Assembly: GCA_025980355.1 (NCBI GenBank)
Contig: JAICXR010000266.1
Span: 1-5,357, forward strand
Length of the DNA stretch: 5,357 nt
Reading direction: 5' to 3'
Source: Chloroflexota bacterium
GTDB lineage: Bacteria; Chloroflexota; UBA4733
A model generated the notes under the pieces. That model was not told the origin of the DNA. It was given only the letters and a program-made list of their open reading frames with translations, and searched no databases. Each line of letters begins with the position of its first letter. Within the stretch, counting starts at the first letter, position 1. The position numbers and the translations under genes are program-made. Shown here piece after piece: positions 5,312 to 5,357 of this stretch.

Positions 5312-5357
5312 CCCCAACGCCAGTGCACCTGTCGACGCGTGTCGCGGCACGTTGCTG

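Larger units (their letters stand above)
5043..5357. other. Intergenic region with inverted repeats and no convincing gene
   Basis: No reading frame here looks like a real protein. A minus-strand frame covering nearly all of it (5350 to 5039) has low-complexity Arg/Ser/Pro-rich composition, runs through the perfect hairpin and has no family motif. The region holds several inverted repeats: GCTGAA/TTCAGC with a 3-base loop (5084-5098), TTGGG/CCCAA (5121-5136), the strong 14-bp hairpin (5144-5175), and TGATCC/GGATCA with an 8-base loop (5195-5214). AT content rises slightly after 5100. A possible extended -10 promoter lies at the right end. I see no tRNA, rRNA or other recognised RNA gene. Confidence 0.6.

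Noticed and set aside
5039..5350. A 103-codon minus-strand open frame in the final intergenic region
   Set aside because: It runs through the perfect hairpin and has no recognisable motif. Its composition looks like random high-GC translation.
5307..5357. Start of a new + strand gene at ATG 5307
   Set aside because: Only 17 codons are visible, no ribosome binding site precedes it, and the ATG overlaps the candidate -10 box.

Overview
The window is a high-GC stretch of bacterial chromosome in which all five convincing genes lie on the + strand with little space between them. It looks like ordinary housekeeping DNA, with no mobile-element, phage, CRISPR or defence signatures. A single-chain alpha2-type glycyl-tRNA synthetase, the style of the CoaE and EndoIII-like proteins, and the base composition would all fit a high-GC Chloroflexota-like bacterium (Thermomicrobia/Sphaerobacter style). 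This is an inference from general resemblance, with low confidence; no taxonomic marker gene is present.

Layout. Bases 1-56 hold a four-copy CTGCCNN heptamer repeat that abuts the first start codon. Then come an endonuclease III-like base-excision repair glycosylase (57-719), a 57-bp gap, dephospho-CoA kinase CoaE (777-1418), and a D-2-hydroxyacid dehydrogenase of the glyoxylate/hydroxypyruvate reductase type (1415-2398), which overlaps coaE by the ATGA tetranucleotide. A 138-bp gap follows with a GC-rich inverted repeat and a plausible -10 box (TATAGT). Next are glycyl-tRNA synthetase (2537-3922) and, 19 bp further on, an M20-family PepT-like zinc metallopeptidase (3942-5042). The last 315 bases hold no convincing gene. 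They contain several short inverted repeats, a perfect 14-bp-arm hairpin (5144-5175) that probably ends the glyS-peptidase transcript, and a possible extended -10 promoter near the right edge.

The likely transcription units are nth-coaE-dehydrogenase (perhaps with an extra start just before coaE) and glyS-peptidase. The genes serve separate core functions: DNA repair, the last step of coenzyme A synthesis, hydroxyacid metabolism, tRNA-Gly charging and peptide turnover. Glyoxylate/glycine chemistry gives only a weak thematic link between the dehydrogenase and glyS.

I found no clear new biological system. The points most worth a second look are the hairpin without a U-tract, the heptamer repeat in the place of a ribosome binding site, the similar Shine-Dalgarno-less start contexts of nth and coaE, the altered dinucleotide-binding motif of the dehydrogenase, and Arg in place of the usual Gln in the EndoIII-like protein.
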